The notes beneath the pieces were generated by a model, which saw nothing but the letters and a program-made list of their open reading frames with translations, did no database searches and was not told the DNA's origin. From contig NZ_AUCK01000016.1 of assembly GCF_000429725.1 (NCBI RefSeq), positions 1-64,000 of the forward strand: a DNA stretch of 64,000 nucleotides. Reading direction: 5' to 3'. Below are positions 19,405-27,927 of this stretch, piece by piece. The position numbers and the translations under genes are program-made. Source of the DNA: Alkalicoccus chagannorensis DSM 18086 (GTDB lineage: Bacteria > Bacillota > Bacilli > Bacillales > Salisediminibacteriaceae). The stretch's first letter is position 1, and the number at the start of each line of letters is the position of its first letter.

Positions 19405-19449
19405 TTTTTCGAACATTTACACCTCTCCGGCGAATCATTGTTCGTATTT
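19405..19449. promoter_or_regulatory. Two inverted PurBoxes (PurR operator)
   Basis: AAATACGAACAAT (minus strand, 19437-19449) matches AWWWCCGAACWWT at 12 of 13 positions; AATGTTCGAAAAA (19405-19417) matches the inverted box at 11 of 13. The CGAAC and GTTCG cores are 25 nt apart. They lie directly upstream of the -35 box, consistent with repression by PurR when PRPP is low. No purR gene lies in the window. Confidence 0.75.
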
Positions 19450-19468
19450 AAGTGATGAAAAACCGCGA

Positions 19469-19666
19469 TCACTCGTCTGACAACCTTCCTTCAAACACAA
19501 TTTGCTGATAGGCCGTCTCCACTCCTTCTTTCGTCTCCTGCAGAACGGGCTCCTCCATGCGGCGCACCGGATGGTAGCCTTCCTTCTCCATTCTGGCCAG
19601 ACACTCCGTAATAGATTCACCTTTTTCCACGACGAACTTCTTCTTTTTTTTCTTCTTCTCTGTCAT
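19469..19666 (-). CDS. NETI-motif small protein (YebG-like)
   Basis: 65 residues. The lysine-rich start (MTEKKKKKKKFVVEKGESI) and CLARMEKEGYHPVRRMEEPV match the Bacillus NETI family, whose B. subtilis member yebG also sits just before purE. Here the eponymous NETI is GESI. AAAGGGG about 8 nt upstream of the ATG. Function unknown; the charged N-terminus suggests RNA or ribosome binding only by inference. Confidence 0.85.
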   Translation of the reverse strand: MTEKKKKKKKFVVEKGESITECLARMEKEGYHPVRRMEEPVLQETKEGVETAYQQIVFEGRLSDE

Positions 19667-19894
19667 CTTAACGCCCCTTTACGTAAAATCGCGCTCTGTC
19701 ATCTGCCTGTATTATACCGCACGCCCCTCCCTGCCGAAAATACCATTTCCGGCTGCAGCACCGGAAACGGCGGACAAGAGAGAATAGAAAAGCGCGGGGC
19801 GCTGCTGTCCAATCAGCGGAAAGCATGAGCACACCGTTTGTTACCGCAGCGGACGAAACTGTCGTGTTCCGCACGAGCACTTCTCCTCCATTCA
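19667..19894. other. Spacer between NETI gene and swrC-like gene
   Basis: About 230 bp without a supported gene. An 89-codon frame on the minus strand (19668-19937) runs through the swrC terminator and lacks a family match. Presumably holds the NETI promoter; none is clear. Confidence 0.4.
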
Positions 19895-19929
19895 CGAAAA
19901 AAAGCCCGCACCGGAAAATCCCGGTGCGG
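19895..19929 (-). terminator. Terminator of the swrC-like gene
   Basis: CCGCACCGG/CCGGTGCGG stem (19906-19929) followed on the minus strand by a run of T (19895-19903), about 55 nt after the stop codon. Confidence 0.85.
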
Positions 19930-19982
19930 ACGCTCACGAACAGAGGAAGCAGCCTTACATGATAACCTCTATTCCTGTTTTC

Positions 19983-22900
19983 TTATTTATCGTCTGGGCC
20001 TCTGCGGTTTTGCTTCATCCGCTCGAGAAGTTCTTCCATTTCATCGACGATATCTTCTTCGCTGCGCTGATCGCGCGGTTCTGGTTTTTCCTCCGGAAGC
20101 GGCTGCCGCTTCTCCTCACGGGAGAGGCTGCTGCGCTCTTCCGGCTCCGGCAGAATACGGTCTTCCGGTTCCTGCGCCGCAGTACCGGCTTCTACCTTCG
20201 GTTGGTCTTCTTCTTTTTCAAAAAGGTCCCTGCGGTAGACGATTTCTCCGTCCGGCGTCATATACTTCTTGTTCATGGATCTCGTTGTTTTATCAAAGAA
20301 ACTGTAGATCACTGGGATGACAAACAAAGTCAGGAACGTACTGCTGACCAGACCGCCGATGATGACAATCCCCATCGGTTGAATCAGTTCGGCCCCTTCT
20401 CCGATTCCAATGGCCAGCGGAAGTACACCGAGAATGGTCGTGAGCGCTGTAATAAGAATCGGCCGGGCACGGTCCTGTACTGCCATGACAATCGCATCAA
20501 GCGGGTGCATGCCCTGTTCCTTTTTCTGATTAATATAGTCAACAAGAACAATCGCATTGTTGACGACAATACCAGCAAGGACGATGATCCCGATGAATAC
20601 CATGACGCTCAGCGGGTTCTGCGTAATGGTCAAGGAGAGCAGCACCCCGATAATAAAGAGCGGCACCGTAAACATGACAACAAACGGATGCTTGAAGGAC
20701 TCAAACTGCGCTACCATCACGAGGTAGATAAAGATCAGTCCCAGTACGAAAGCGAGAATAATATCGTCAACAGCATCATCCAGCAGCTGCTGATCCCCGC
20801 CGACGATAAAGTCCGTTTCATCAGCAAGGTCCGCTTCATCGATGGCATCCTCCACGATAACTCCCGCTTCTGCCAGACTGAGATCGGAAGCGTAACGGAC
20901 ATCAATGTCCACGGCACGTTCCATATCCGATCGGTTGATGGTGGCCGGTCCTTCCCCTTCTTCCACGTCGGAGATGGAGGACAATTCAACGAAATCTCCC
21001 TCTGCTCCCGGGATCAGGATACTGCCGAAATCGTTGACGCTGCTCAGAACATCATCTGGATACAGCACCAGGACATTGGTTGTCCCGTTATCTTCTGTTT
21101 CCAGTGTGATTGCAGGCAGGCCGGACGTAGCATCGTTGACGGCCATGCCGACTTGAGCCGGTGTGAGGCCGACTTCTCCGGCTTCGTCCCGGTCGACCGT
21201 CACCTGAAGCTCAGGGGCTGTGTCATCCTCAGAAGAATCCACCTGACGAATATCGGCTTCATCTTCCAGAATCGAGACAACATCGGCTTCGGCTTCAAGC
21301 AGGCGTTCATCATCGCTGTCCTGCAGCGTGAACGAGAAGGTGTTCGGATCTCCACCGAGACCGGCCTGGGAAAAGGCGTTCACCGTAATGTCCGGCGTGT
21401 CATCGGTATCCTCAATATCCCCTTCAATCCGGTCGATCAGTTCAAACGAGCTGACGTCACGGTCCGAGGCGTCCACCATCGTGACGATGATCTCTGCCGT
21501 GTGGCTTTCTTCTGTAAAACCGCCCTGCGACGAGCTCGACCCGACGGTGCTGAGATACGACTCGATCTCAACGACATCATCTAATTCTTCTTCGATCAGC
21601 TCCACGGTTTCCAGGGTTCGGTTCAACAAGGTTCCCTGCTCATGTTCTACCTCAATAATGAAGGCACCTTCATCAGACTCCGGCAGGAAATCCACTCCCT
21701 GCGTCGTGAGGCCGAACACGCCGACAACCAAGGTTAAAATGGTAATGCCGAGCACAACAGCACGACGGCGCATCGTCCAACGGGAAGCTTTCTCCAGCTT
21801 CTGCATGTATGGCTTCTGCTTCCGTTCCGCTTCCATATCGTACTCCGGCGTCGTCAATATTCTGCTCGCCAGCATCGGCACGATGGTTAGAGCGACAAAC
21901 AGCGAGGCAAACAAACTGAATGCAACCGTGATCGCCAGCGGCGCAAACAAATCTCCGACAAATCCGCTGACAAAGACGATCGGCAGGAAGACAGAAGCTG
22001 TTGTCAGCGTAGACGCTGTAATCGCACCTGCCACTTCTTTCGTCCCGTCGGACGCTGCCTGTTTCGGCTCTTTGCGCATCGACAAATGCCGGTAGACGTT
22101 CTCAATAACGACGATGGCGTTGTCCACCAGCATCCCGATACCGAGCGCCAGACCACCGATGGTCATCAGATTCAGGCTGATGTCGGTAAAGAAGAAAAGC
22201 GCGAAGGTCGTAATCACGGATAATGGAATCGCCAGTCCGATGATTAATGGTGTCTTCAAGTTTCGAAGGAAAGCGAACAGGACAACCATCGCGAGAACCG
22301 CACCACTGATAAGAGCGAGAAGGACACTGTTGATCGCCTCGTCAATAAACTCCCCTTCATCGTAAAGAATGACGGCTTCCAAATCGTCATAATTATCGTC
22401 TTCCAACAGCGAATCCAGTTCTTCCCGGAAGGCTGTCGCCGCACCGGATGTATTCGCGTCTGATTCGAACATGACGTCAAGCTGAATCGATGGATCCTGA
22501 TTCAACCGGGTAATCACGGTCTGATTCTCTGTGTTTTCTTCTACATCCGCCGTGTCACCGACCGTGATCTCCTCACCGGTCTCCGGATTCTGCGTGACGA
22601 CAAGTTCTTCCATATCTTCGATGGATCCAATTTCACTGAGGATTCTCGTCGTAATCGTTTCTTCATCGTCCTCATCGATGATCGTTCCACCGGGAACAGA
22701 TGTCTCACTCGCCTGAATGGCTTCCGCGACATCGTTCTGGGTGATGCCGTTTTCCTCCATCACATCAAGATCAAGGATTACTTCCACTCGTTCTTCGAGC
22801 GTTCCGGCTTCATCCACCTGAGCAATATCATTTACTCTGGTCAACTCCTGCTGCAGATCCGCTACGGTATCCTGAAAATCCGTCACGTCCTCACCGGAGG

Positions 22901-23327
22901 AGGCAACCGCCAGCTGAACCGCCGGGAACATGGAAGGATCAAACTGCAGAAAGTTCGGTCGTCCGGCATCATCCGGCAGGTCGACCTGGTTGATCGTCGT
23001 ATTGATTTCGTTCTCCACTTCGCTCACAGATGTATCCGCAGAAAATTCCAGAATGATGATAGAGGAACCTTCCTGTGATTGGGAGCTCATGTCATTTAAA
23101 CCGGACACGGAGGATAAATTATTCTCCAGCGGTTCCGTGACATCTTCTGCCACCTCGTTCGGCCCTGCTCCCTGATACGTTGTTGCCACGGCAGCGACCG
23201 GTGCGTCTACGTCCGGTACGAGCTGCGTCGGCAGCCGCGTCAAGGACACACTCCCGACGAGCAGCAGGATGATCATCACTACAATGGTGAATTTCGGTCT
23301 TCGGATTGAAAAATCCCATAGCTTCAT
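19983..23327 (-). CDS. swrC: RND-family efflux transporter, SwrC-like
   Basis: 1114 residues from the start at 23327 (MKLWDFSIRRPKFTIVVMI, GGAGG 8 nt upstream; an earlier ATG at 23348 is less likely). AcrB/RND architecture: TM1 near residues 12-30, a large extracellular loop, a TM2-6 block after about residue 330, and the same repeated in the second half. B. subtilis SwrC exports surfactin and other amphiphiles and matters for swarming. The last ~95 residues are a charged cytoplasmic tail rich in E, P and R that is longer than in classic SwrC. Divergent from a TetR regulator with possible operators between. Confidence 0.88.
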   Translation of the reverse strand: MKLWDFSIRRPKFTIVVMIILLLVGSVSLTRLPTQLVPDVDAPVAAVATTYQGAGPNEVAEDVTEPLENNLSSVSGLNDMSSQSQEGSSIIILEFSADTSVSEVENEINTTINQVDLPDDAGRPNFLQFDPSMFPAVQLAVASSGEDVTDFQDTVADLQQELTRVNDIAQVDEAGTLEERVEVILDLDVMEENGITQNDVAEAIQASETSVPGGTIIDEDDEETITTRILSEIGSIEDMEELVVTQNPETGEEITVGDTADVEENTENQTVITRLNQDPSIQLDVMFESDANTSGAATAFREELDSLLEDDNYDDLEAVILYDEGEFIDEAINSVLLALISGAVLAMVVLFAFLRNLKTPLIIGLAIPLSVITTFALFFFTDISLNLMTIGGLALGIGMLVDNAIVVIENVYRHLSMRKEPKQAASDGTKEVAGAITASTLTTASVFLPIVFVSGFVGDLFAPLAITVAFSLFASLFVALTIVPMLASRILTTPEYDMEAERKQKPYMQKLEKASRWTMRRRAVVLGITILTLVVGVFGLTTQGVDFLPESDEGAFIIEVEHEQGTLLNRTLETVELIEEELDDVVEIESYLSTVGSSSSQGGFTEESHTAEIIVTMVDASDRDVSSFELIDRIEGDIEDTDDTPDITVNAFSQAGLGGDPNTFSFTLQDSDDERLLEAEADVVSILEDEADIRQVDSSEDDTAPELQVTVDRDEAGEVGLTPAQVGMAVNDATSGLPAITLETEDNGTTNVLVLYPDDVLSSVNDFGSILIPGAEGDFVELSSISDVEEGEGPATINRSDMERAVDIDVRYASDLSLAEAGVIVEDAIDEADLADETDFIVGGDQQLLDDAVDDIILAFVLGLIFIYLVMVAQFESFKHPFVVMFTVPLFIIGVLLSLTITQNPLSVMVFIGIIVLAGIVVNNAIVLVDYINQKKEQGMHPLDAIVMAVQDRARPILITALTTILGVLPLAIGIGEGAELIQPMGIVIIGGLVSSTFLTLFVIPVIYSFFDKTTRSMNKKYMTPDGEIVYRRDLFEKEEDQPKVEAGTAAQEPEDRILPEPEERSSLSREEKRQPLPEEKPEPRDQRSEEDIVDEMEELLERMKQNRRGPDDK

Positions 23328-23380
23328 GCTGTATGCCTCCATCTTCATCTCGTTTCAGTATTTTTTGGTTTCATTACCCA

Positions 23381-23447
23381 ACAACGTGTTGTACGATAAT
23401 AACAGTATCACAAAATAGTTGATGGGTTCAATCATCATACCTTGAAC
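23381..23447. promoter_or_regulatory. Candidate TetR-type operators in swrC/tetR divergent region
   Basis: Two inverted repeats lie between the divergent genes: ACAAC-GT-GTTGT (23381-23392) and GTTCAA-N10-TTGAAC (23426-23447). Either could be the operator of the adjacent TetR protein controlling both promoters. Confidence 0.45.
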
Positions 23448-23490
23448 AATTCATGACAATATAGACAGGCTTTTAGGAGGCGGGACCAAC

Positions 23491-24069
23491 GTGGGAAAAG
23501 GGAACAGCACTCAGACGAAAGAACACCTGCTTGATGCTTTCTGGTACGTCTACTGCCGGAAGCCGATCGAGAAAATCACGGTGAGAGACATCACAGAACG
23601 AGCGGGCTACAACCGGGGCACCTTTTATGTTTATTTCCGGGATGTATATGAGGCACTGGAAACGATCGAATTAGCCATTCTCCCGGAGGAACTTATTTAC
23701 GAAGCTTACACCGAAGTGCAGCGGGACGGCCTCAATTTCGAAAAAAGCTTTCAGGATTTTATGGCTTTTTATGAAGAACATGGAGACAAACTCCGGGTAC
23801 TGCTCGGCCCGAATGGTGATCCCACCTTCGGACACCGCATGAAGGATCGAATGCGGGAGCTGCTGATCCGCGCCTCGGGCGTTGAGGACGAAGACAAGCG
23901 GATTTTAATGGAATATGCTCTGGAAGCAGAGCTTTCTGCGAGGCTCGGAGTATTAACGCTGTGGTTCAACAGGGAAAAAGATCTCCCGATCGCCTCCCTG
24001 CACCGGTTGTTTTATGACCTATCCATGCAGGGTGGAACGGAAGTGCTGCATCAATTGACGAATGAGTAA
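23491..24069 (+). CDS. TetR/AcrR-family transcriptional regulator
   Basis: 192 residues with a GTG start; AGGAGG at 23475-23480. The N-terminal helix-turn-helix (residues 10-55) includes KITVRDITERAGYNRGTFYVYF, the TetR DNA-binding signature. The ligand-binding half has a TetR_C-like acid-rich helix set (LPEELIYEAYTEV). Divergent from the RND exporter, so probably its local repressor. Confidence 0.88.
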   Translation: MGKGNSTQTKEHLLDAFWYVYCRKPIEKITVRDITERAGYNRGTFYVYFRDVYEALETIELAILPEELIYEAYTEVQRDGLNFEKSFQDFMAFYEEHGDKLRVLLGPNGDPTFGHRMKDRMRELLIRASGVEDEDKRILMEYALEAELSARLGVLTLWFNREKDLPIASLHRLFYDLSMQGGTEVLHQLTNE

Positions 24070-24165
24070 TATACTCCTGTTCCCGTTTTATCTGCTGATC
24101 AGTCCTGAATCGTAAGGAGTCGTAAAGACAACAAGCACAGCGAGCGGCTGTACGGGAATCATCAT

Positions 24166-24275
24166 TTAGTCGGAACGACCTGCATCGCTGGCTTTTGAAG
24201 GGGGAAGAGGTCATGTTTCTTCCCGCGCAGCGCACGAGGCGGTCTGCTTCGATGAAAACGGATAGGTTCTTATCA
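24166..24275 (+). repeat. Family A intergenic repeat, copy A4
   Basis: Matches from GTCGGAACG through the GGGAAGA/TCTTCCC hairpin, GCGCAGCGCACGA and GATGAAAAC tail; the left quarter is degenerate. It lies between convergent tetR and pbuG and directly before family B hairpin B2. Confidence 0.7.
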
Positions 24276-24282
24276 CATAAAC

Positions 24283-24321
24283 AACGCTTCCGATCATCCA
24301 AAATGGATGATCGGAAGCGTT
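24283..24321. terminator. Family B hairpin B2 (bidirectional terminator)
   Basis: Perfect 18-bp inverted repeat AACGCTTCCGATCATCCA / TGGATGATCGGAAGCGTT around AAA, followed by TTTT. It is placed between the convergent tetR and pbuG genes, so it can terminate both. Confidence 0.85.
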
Positions 24322-24460
24322 TTGTCTGTACATAGAAATATCGAAGCTGACTCTGCCTTTCAGCAGCAGGCTGATACGACTAGCTGTCTCCAAAATTCAA
24401 AGGTGGCAGTGCCGTTAAGTCGGTGCGCTTTGCTGTGCGTCCGCAGACAGCGTTCCGCAT
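24322..24460. other. Spacer between hairpin B2 and pbuG
   Basis: No gene. Contains CTGCCTTT...AAAGGTGGCAG (about 24355-24409), a partial inverted repeat also hinted after hairpin B1. Confidence 0.35.
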
Positions 24461-25774
24461 TCATTCTCCAAGATAGATGAAGTACAGCACAAACACGACG
24501 AGGAGAACATACATGACGGGGTGAACTTCTTTCGCCCGGCCTTTACACACCATCGTGATCGGATACATGATAAAGCCGAGCGCAATCCCGGTGGCGATGC
24601 TGTAGGTTAAAGGCATAGCAATAATCGTGAAAAACGCCGGCACGGCAATTTCAAACTGTTTCCAGTCAATGTTCGACAGCGCTGCGGCCATCAAGACACC
24701 GACGATAATCAGGGCAGGCGCCGTCACGGATTCTGTTACAACCGCCAGCAGCGGAGAGAACAGCAGCGCTACGAGAAAGAGTGCACCTGTGACCAGCGAG
24801 GCAAATCCTGTCCTCGCTCCGGCCGCAATACCGGATGCTGATTCGATGTAAGCAGTCGTCGTCGGTGTCCCGAGCACAGCTCCAAGCGAAGAAGCGCTGG
24901 AGTCGGCGAAAAGCGCCCGTTTGGCACGCGGCAGCTTATTATCTTTCGTAAAGCCGGCCTGGTTCGCTACGGCAAACAACGTACCGGCCGTGTCGAAAAA
25001 GTCAACAAACAGGAAGGTGAGCACGACAATCATGAGCTGTAAGGTGAAAATCTCACCGAGAGACATCTCTCCGAACGGCGCAAAAGCAGCACCAAACGTC
25101 GGCTCCAGGCTGGGAACAGCGCCGACAATCGCCGTTGGCGTAGGTACGACACCGGTGATCACCCCGACAGCGGCAGTCAGAAGCATACCATAGAAGATAC
25201 CGCCTTTAAATCCCAGTGTCATCAGAATGACGGTAATCAATATACCGAAAATAGCCAACAGGGTATCAGGAGTTCCGAGATTTCCGATTTCGACCAATGT
25301 TGCTTCGGATTCTACAACGATCTCAGCATTCTGAAGTCCGATGAATGCGATGAAAAGTCCAATCCCAGCTCCCACGGCATACTTTAATTCGGCAGGGATG
25401 GCATTAATGATAAATTCCCTTACTCCCACAAGCGTAATAATCATAAAGATAATACCAGAAATAAAGACACCAAGCAGGGCTGTTTCCCAAGGAATCCCCA
25501 TGCCGATGACAACCGAGTAAGTAAAGAAGGCGTTCAGGCCCATCCCCGGTGCAAGGCCGATCGGGTAGCGGGCAACGACACCCATGATGATGGTTCCTGC
25601 CGCTGCCGCGAGTGCCGTGGCGACATACACCGCATCCAGGTCCATCCCCGTCGGCTCCAGTACCGAAGGGTTCACAAACAAAATGTAGGCCATCGCCAAA
25701 AACGTGGTCAGTCCTCCGAGAATCTCTTTCGTGTACGTCGTGTTATGTTCTTCAAATTGAAAATAACGCTGCAT
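24461..25774 (-). CDS. pbuG: Hypoxanthine/guanine permease (NCS2/AzgA type)
   Basis: 437 residues, ~12 membrane segments. GGLTTFLAMAYILFVNP (20-36), APGMGLNAFFTYSVV and FVDFFDTAGTLFAVA are hallmarks of the AzgA/PbuG branch. Imports hypoxanthine and guanine by proton symport. It has its own promoter, guanine-class riboswitch and terminator upstream, so it is shut off when guanine is plentiful. Same position relative to guaA as in B. subtilis. Confidence 0.93.
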   Translation of the reverse strand: MQRYFQFEEHNTTYTKEILGGLTTFLAMAYILFVNPSVLEPTGMDLDAVYVATALAAAAGTIIMGVVARYPIGLAPGMGLNAFFTYSVVIGMGIPWETALLGVFISGIIFMIITLVGVREFIINAIPAELKYAVGAGIGLFIAFIGLQNAEIVVESEATLVEIGNLGTPDTLLAIFGILITVILMTLGFKGGIFYGMLLTAAVGVITGVVPTPTAIVGAVPSLEPTFGAAFAPFGEMSLGEIFTLQLMIVVLTFLFVDFFDTAGTLFAVANQAGFTKDNKLPRAKRALFADSSASSLGAVLGTPTTTAYIESASGIAAGARTGFASLVTGALFLVALLFSPLLAVVTESVTAPALIIVGVLMAAALSNIDWKQFEIAVPAFFTIIAMPLTYSIATGIALGFIMYPITMVCKGRAKEVHPVMYVLLVVFVLYFIYLGE

Positions 25775-25855
25775 CTTCTACTACCTCCCGAAAAACTGTA
25801 TGTATGCATCCTAGCTGAAGTGTCAGCCAACCGCACCGAACATCGTTTACCGATA

Positions 25856-25923
25856 ACTTGTTGAGAAAAGAAAGGATTCTTCTTTCTTTCCGAACAGCCC
25901 GGAACGCCGTCTCCTCAGACACG
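25856..25923 (+). repeat. Family A intergenic repeat, copy A5 (right half, diverged)
   Basis: TTGAGAAAAGAAAGGATTC, CTTTCTTTCC and GGAACGCCGTCTC correspond to the central hairpin and right part of the family A unit. It sits inside the pbuG mRNA leader, between the riboswitch terminator and the pbuG start, on the opposite strand sense to the gene. Confidence 0.5.
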
Positions 25924-25964
25924 AAAAAAAGGCTGTATGATTCCATGACGGAATAATACAGCCT
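25924..25964 (-). terminator. Riboswitch terminator of pbuG
   Basis: GGCTGTATTATTCC pairs with GGAATCATACAGCC (25931-25964) and is followed by a T run on the minus strand. Confidence 0.85.
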
Positions 25965-26004
25965 GCTGCTCTTGATAGAAAAGCACACGTTGCGTGTGTA
26001 TTAA

Positions 26005-26071
26005 TCCGTAGTCAGACCGTTTACGGCGGTCCGGTAGAAACCGTCGGGCCCTATTCCCGACATTATACGAA
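26005..26071 (-). ncRNA. Purine (guanine-class) riboswitch aptamer, pbuG
   Basis: TTCGTATAATG opening, central TTTCTACCGGACC...GGTCTGACTACG. P1 pairs TTCGTA with TACGGA. The specificity base in GACTACG is C, so guanine/hypoxanthine class. Confidence 0.92.
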
Positions 26072-26098
26072 CATTCGACTATTCAACTGTCATTCCTT

Positions 26099-26127
26099 AT
26101 ACTAACAGCCGAATTCACGTCAGTCAA
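26099..26127 (-). promoter_or_regulatory. Sigma-A promoter of pbuG
   Basis: Minus-strand TTGACT (26122-26127), 17-bp spacer, TAGTAT (26099-26104), upstream of the riboswitch and downstream of the guaA stop, making pbuG a separate transcription unit. Confidence 0.75.
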
Positions 26128-26172
26128 TAATCAAAAGCGTACGTTATTTATTTAATTACAACAAAACGTTCG

Positions 26173-27708
26173 TTATTCCCACTCGATGGTACTCGGCGGC
26201 TTCGACGTAACGTCATACACGACGCGGTTGACGTGTTTGACCTCGTTAACAATGCGGGTCGAAATGATTTCAAGCACATCATAAGGAATCCGTGCCCAGT
26301 CGGACGTCATCCCGTCTACAGAGGTGACTGCCCGGACACCCACGGTATAGTCATACGTGCGCTCATCGCCCATCACACCTACACTACGCATGTCCGGCAG
26401 CGCCGTGAAGTACTGCCAGATGTGCCTGTCAAGTCCAGCTTTTTTGATCTCATCGCGAAGAATCTGATCCGATTCCCGAACGATCTCCAGCTTTTCCGGC
26501 GTGATTTCGCCCAGAACGCGGATGCCAAGACCCGGCCCCGGGAATGGCTGACGCCAGACGATTTCATCTGGAAGCCCGAGCTCCGTACCGACTTTACGAA
26601 CTTCGTCCTTGAACAGCGTATTCAGCGGCTCAATCAGATCAAATTTCATGTCTTCCGGCAGACCACCGACGTTATGGTGGGATTTGATCGTCTGTGCCGT
26701 ATCGGTTCCACTCTCGATGATGTCCGTGTAGAGCGTACCTTGAGCAAGAAAGTCGACGTTTTCCATACTGCCTGCTTCTTCTTCAAACACATAGATGAAT
26801 TCGTTCCCGATAATTTTACGCTTCTCTTCTGGATCACTGACCCCTTCAAGCCGGCCGAGGAAACGTTCCTGTGCATCAATTTTGATCAGGTTCATATCGA
26901 ATTCATCCCCGAATGTTTTTACGACGCTGTCCGCTTCCCCTTTGCGGAGCAGACCATGATCGATGAACATACAGATCAGCTGATCGCCGATTGCTTTATG
27001 GACGAGCGCGGCAACAACAGAAGAGTCCACGCCCCCGCTGAGTGCACAGAGCACTTTCCTGCTGCCGACGTTCTCTTTGATTTTCTCGACTTCCATGTCG
27101 ATGTAATTTTCCATCGACCAGTTTCCTTCACAGCCGCATACTCGATAGACGAAGTTATGGAGCATATCCTCCCCGTGATCGGTATTACGGACTTCCGGAT
27201 GGAATTGGACCCCATAGATACCGCGTTCTGCATGGGACATCGCTGCGACAGGGCAGGATTCATTGACTGCATTCACAGTAAAGCCTTCCGGCGGTGCTTT
27301 CACCAAATCGCCATGACTCATCCAGACAGATTGTTCCGCCGGCGTGCCGGCAAAGAAATCAGAGTCCCCCTGCAGACGGATCTGCGCCTTTCCGTACTCC
27401 CGGTGATTAGCGGCTTCGACGGTGCCGCTGAAATGGTGTGTCAACAGCTGCATCCCGTAGCAGATACCGAGAACCGGTATGTCCAGATCAAAAATAGCCG
27501 GATCGCACTGCGGTGCTCCTTCGGCGTAGACACTTCCCGGTCCTCCGGAAAAGATGATCCCCTGTGGATTCATTTCTTTGATTTCCTCTGCGGTAATTCT
27601 GCTGCTGATCAGCTCACTGAAGACGCCCAGATCCCGGATCCGGCGTGCAATCAGCTGATTGTACTGACCGCCGAAATCAAGTACGATGATTTTTTCATTG
27701 ATTTCCAT
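26173..27708 (-). CDS. guaA: GMP synthase (glutamine-hydrolysing)
   Basis: 511 residues from the start at 27708 ([18 protein letters not shown]); an upstream in-frame ATG at 27810 would place the riboswitch terminator inside the gene and is rejected. N-terminal class I glutaminase with LGICYGMQ nucleophile (about 80-87); ATP pyrophosphatase loop [12 protein letters not shown] near 230; C-terminal [11 protein letters not shown] dimerisation segment. Converts XMP to GMP. Confidence 0.96.
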   Translation of the reverse strand: MEINEKIIVLDFGGQYNQLIARRIRDLGVFSELISSRITAEEIKEMNPQGIIFSGGPGSVYAEGAPQCDPAIFDLDIPVLGICYGMQLLTHHFSGTVEAANHREYGKAQIRLQGDSDFFAGTPAEQSVWMSHGDLVKAPPEGFTVNAVNESCPVAAMSHAERGIYGVQFHPEVRNTDHGEDMLHNFVYRVCGCEGNWSMENYIDMEVEKIKENVGSRKVLCALSGGVDSSVVAALVHKAIGDQLICMFIDHGLLRKGEADSVVKTFGDEFDMNLIKIDAQERFLGRLEGVSDPEEKRKIIGNEFIYVFEEEAGSMENVDFLAQGTLYTDIIESGTDTAQTIKSHHNVGGLPEDMKFDLIEPLNTLFKDEVRKVGTELGLPDEIVWRQPFPGPGLGIRVLGEITPEKLEIVRESDQILRDEIKKAGLDRHIWQYFTALPDMRSVGVMGDERTYDYTVGVRAVTSVDGMTSDWARIPYDVLEIISTRIVNEVKHVNRVVYDVTSKPPSTIEWE

Positions 27709-27734
27709 GCCTGTCTGCCCCTTTCTCCTGTTCA

Positions 27735-27776
27735 AAAATAAAAAAAGCTGCCTTCGTATAAAAAATACGAAGGCAG
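27735..27776 (-). terminator. Riboswitch terminator of guaA
   Basis: CTGCCTTCGTAT/ATACGAAGGCAG (27748-27776) followed by a long T-rich run on the minus strand, just ahead of the guaA ribosome binding site. Confidence 0.87.
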
Positions 27777-27804
27777 AATTTCGCTGCGTTGACGAAAATA
27801 CTAC

Positions 27805-27871
27805 CTTCATAGTCAGACCATTCCGGTGGTCCGGTAGAGACTCCCGGGCCGATTCCCGGGGATATATGAAG
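27805..27871 (-). ncRNA. Purine (guanine-class) riboswitch aptamer, guaA
   Basis: CTTCATATAT opening, TCTCTACCGGACC and closing GACTATGAAG. The specificity base is C. Its presence on a synthase that makes GMP gives guanine feedback on guaA itself. Confidence 0.9.
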
Positions 27872-27898
27872 CCGTTCTATCGAAATTTGCACTGCATC

Positions 27899-27927
27899 AT
27901 TGTAGCAGTGCCCTTACAGGAGGTCAA
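27899..27927 (-). promoter_or_regulatory. Sigma-A promoter of guaA
   Basis: TTGACC (27922-27927), 17-bp spacer, TACAAT (27899-27904) on the minus strand. The -35 box overlaps the stop codon of the upstream yebA-like gene. Confidence 0.75.

Noticed and set aside
19668-19937. 89-codon minus-strand frame between swrC and NETI genes
   Set aside because: Crosses the swrC terminator and lacks a start signal.
26055-26075. PurBox-like AATGTTCGTATAA near the pbuG riboswitch
   Set aside because: It is part of the aptamer P1 strand, downstream of the promoter, and has no partner box.
27711-27810. Upstream ATG (27810) for guaA
   Set aside because: It would read through the riboswitch terminator and begin in the aptamer; GMP synthases start at the MEINEKII position.
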